Shown here in pieces: positions 4,864 to 5,814 of a stretch of DNA of 5,814 nucleotides (its first letter is position 1; the number at the start of each line of letters is the position of its first letter). A program made the position numbers and the translations under genes. The notes under the pieces are model-generated. The model was given only the letters and a program-made list of their open reading frames with translations. It searched no databases and was not told the DNA's origin. This DNA comes from Saprospiraceae bacterium (GTDB taxonomy: Bacteria > Bacteroidota > Bacteroidia > Chitinophagales > Saprospiraceae), in NCBI GenBank assembly GCA_020852155.1, contig JADZBJ010000165.1:1-5814 (forward strand), in the 5' to 3' direction.

Positions 4864-5814
4864 TTAGAATTTCCGACAGAGCAATATGACTTTTTGCTGC
4901 GGGTAATGCGTCGTAGCAAAAAGATAAACATCACCGCCGTCGCGCAATCCCAAGCGCTGGCGAACAGTTTCAGGCGTGTCCGGGAAATTCCGTACGGCAA
5001 TATTGGCCCGCAGGTCAGGCAGTGCATTTTGAACAGCCTTTCGATCGTACTTCAATACCTGCTCAATTTGAAATCCTCGACCAGGTACATTTTCCACGTG
5101 ATCCGATGAAGTGTACAGATGTGTGTTGGCGTGTAATTTATTCAAACCAAAACGATGAGCAAAAATTTTGAATGCGCCCGCTTTCAGGATACCGGCATGA
5201 GGTTCGTAGAGAAAACGTAAAGGCGCGCTGTATTCCACTGACGCCGCTCGTTCTTCTGCGGGATGAAATGAAAATTCGTCAGGCGTACCGTTTTTATCTA
5301 ATTGCGTTGCAACAATCGGACTTGCATCGGAAGGTGAATTTTGATCCGAAGCCTCCAGCCAGTACAGAACTTCTTTGCATTCGTTCTCCAGCGCAACGAC
5401 CCATACTTTTTTGACACAAGCCAACTGGCGTATGGCCATTTGAATATCCAGCAGCGGCGCCGTTTTCAACAAGACTTCATTGGCTTTTTTCAGCAACCTG
5501 TCTTTCAGGGCCAATACATCGGGCGAACAATCTTCCAGTCGCATGACCCGACCGCCGGCATTGTCTCGCCGGGCAGGGTCAAGGTAAATGAGGTCTTGAG
5601 GTTGCGATAAATTTTCCAAAAATGCAGCAGATTCAGACAGCACAAAATTGACGTTGTGAATATTCAGTTGCTGAAAGTTGTGTGCAGCCGCAGCATGCAG
5701 GGCTGGATTTTGTTCCACATGCGTCACTTGCCTGAATTGCCTTGACCAGTAAAATACATCCACACCCAGTCCGCCGGTCAGGTCAGTCATTCGTTCGCCC
5801 TGGAACAACCCGGC
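4864..5814 (-). CDS. SAM-dependent methyltransferase with THUMP-like C-terminal domain, 5' end cut off
   Basis: Class I methyltransferase of the Bacteroidota family with an N-terminal extension, a Rossmann domain and a THUMP-like C-terminal domain; an RNA substrate is likely but unproven. 316 codons plus stop are visible. The frame remains open to the right edge, and the part starts inside the protein, so a start at TTG 5808 or ATG 5790 would be an artefact of the cut. Counting from codon 5806-5808 as 1, motif I is DLTGGLGVD (9-17), the acidic ribose-binding residue is E32 in VEQNPAL, and the motif IV block is DLIYLDPARRD (72-82). LLKTAPLLDI (113-122) and ENECKEVLYWL (141-151) are family blocks. 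The THUMP-like end runs from about 200 to 314 and includes EPHAGILKAGAFK (202-214), VRNFPDTPE (272-280) and DGGDVYLFATT (290-300). Full-length members are near 390-400 residues, so roughly 80 N-terminal residues are missing. It converges on the T9SS-domain gene and shares its terminator. Confidence 0.9.
   Translation of the reverse strand, partial: AGLFQGERMTDLTGGLGVDVFYWSRQFRQVTHVEQNPALHAAAAHNFQQLNIHNVNFVLSESAAFLENLSQPQDLIYLDPARRDNAGGRVMRLEDCSPDVLALKDRLLKKANEVLLKTAPLLDIQMAIRQLACVKKVWVVALENECKEVLYWLEASDQNSPSDASPIVATQLDKNGTPDEFSFHPAEERAASVEYSAPLRFLYEPHAGILKAGAFKIFAHRFGLNKLHANTHLYTSSDHVENVPGRGFQIEQVLKYDRKAVQNALPDLRANIAVRNFPDTPETVRQRLGLRDGGDVYLFATTHYPQQKVILLCRKF

Overview
The window looks like a chromosomal segment of a Bacteroidota bacterium, plausibly of the Saprospiria/Chitinophagia type, although the class cannot be fixed from sequence alone. 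Four things point there: a GldA/GldF gliding-associated ABC transporter, a protein carrying a type IX secretion (T9SS) C-terminal sorting domain, a methyltransferase with the Bacteroidota-type THUMP-like C-terminus, and the -7 promoter motif TAnnTTTG together with AT-rich leaders that lack Shine-Dalgarno sequences.

Left part, minus strand, read right to left: a secreted VanX-like D-Ala-D-Ala dipeptidase (1834-2481), a 190-bp AT-rich spacer holding a degenerate 9-bp tandem repeat (1672-1732), a cytoplasmic alpha/beta-hydrolase-fold esterase with an embedded EF-hand-like loop (786-1643, probable TTG start), and 9 bp further on threonine synthase (thrC), which runs off the left edge (1-776). The esterase and thrC are almost certainly co-transcribed. 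They have no obvious metabolic link.

Middle, plus strand: a divergent promoter region (2482-2596) feeds the dipeptidase leftwards and gldA-gldF rightwards. gldA (ATPase) and gldF (membrane permease) are 26 bp apart and should form an ABC-2 type complex. The usual third partner, gldG, does not follow gldF here. After 189 non-coding bp with a candidate promoter comes a 107-aa protein that is only a signal peptide plus a T9SS type A sorting domain, with no passenger domain.

Right part: a near-perfect bidirectional intrinsic terminator (4794-4829) separates this plus-strand block from a convergent minus-strand gene (4864-5814, 5' end cut by the window edge) encoding a SAM-dependent methyltransferase with a THUMP-like C-terminus.

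No RNA genes, CRISPR arrays, insertion sequences or prophage genes were seen, and there is no gene-free stretch over 300 bp. The region is mostly conserved housekeeping and envelope genes. The items most worth a second look are the passenger-less T9SS protein, the 9-bp periodic intergenic repeat, the EF-hand loop in the esterase, and the missing gldG.
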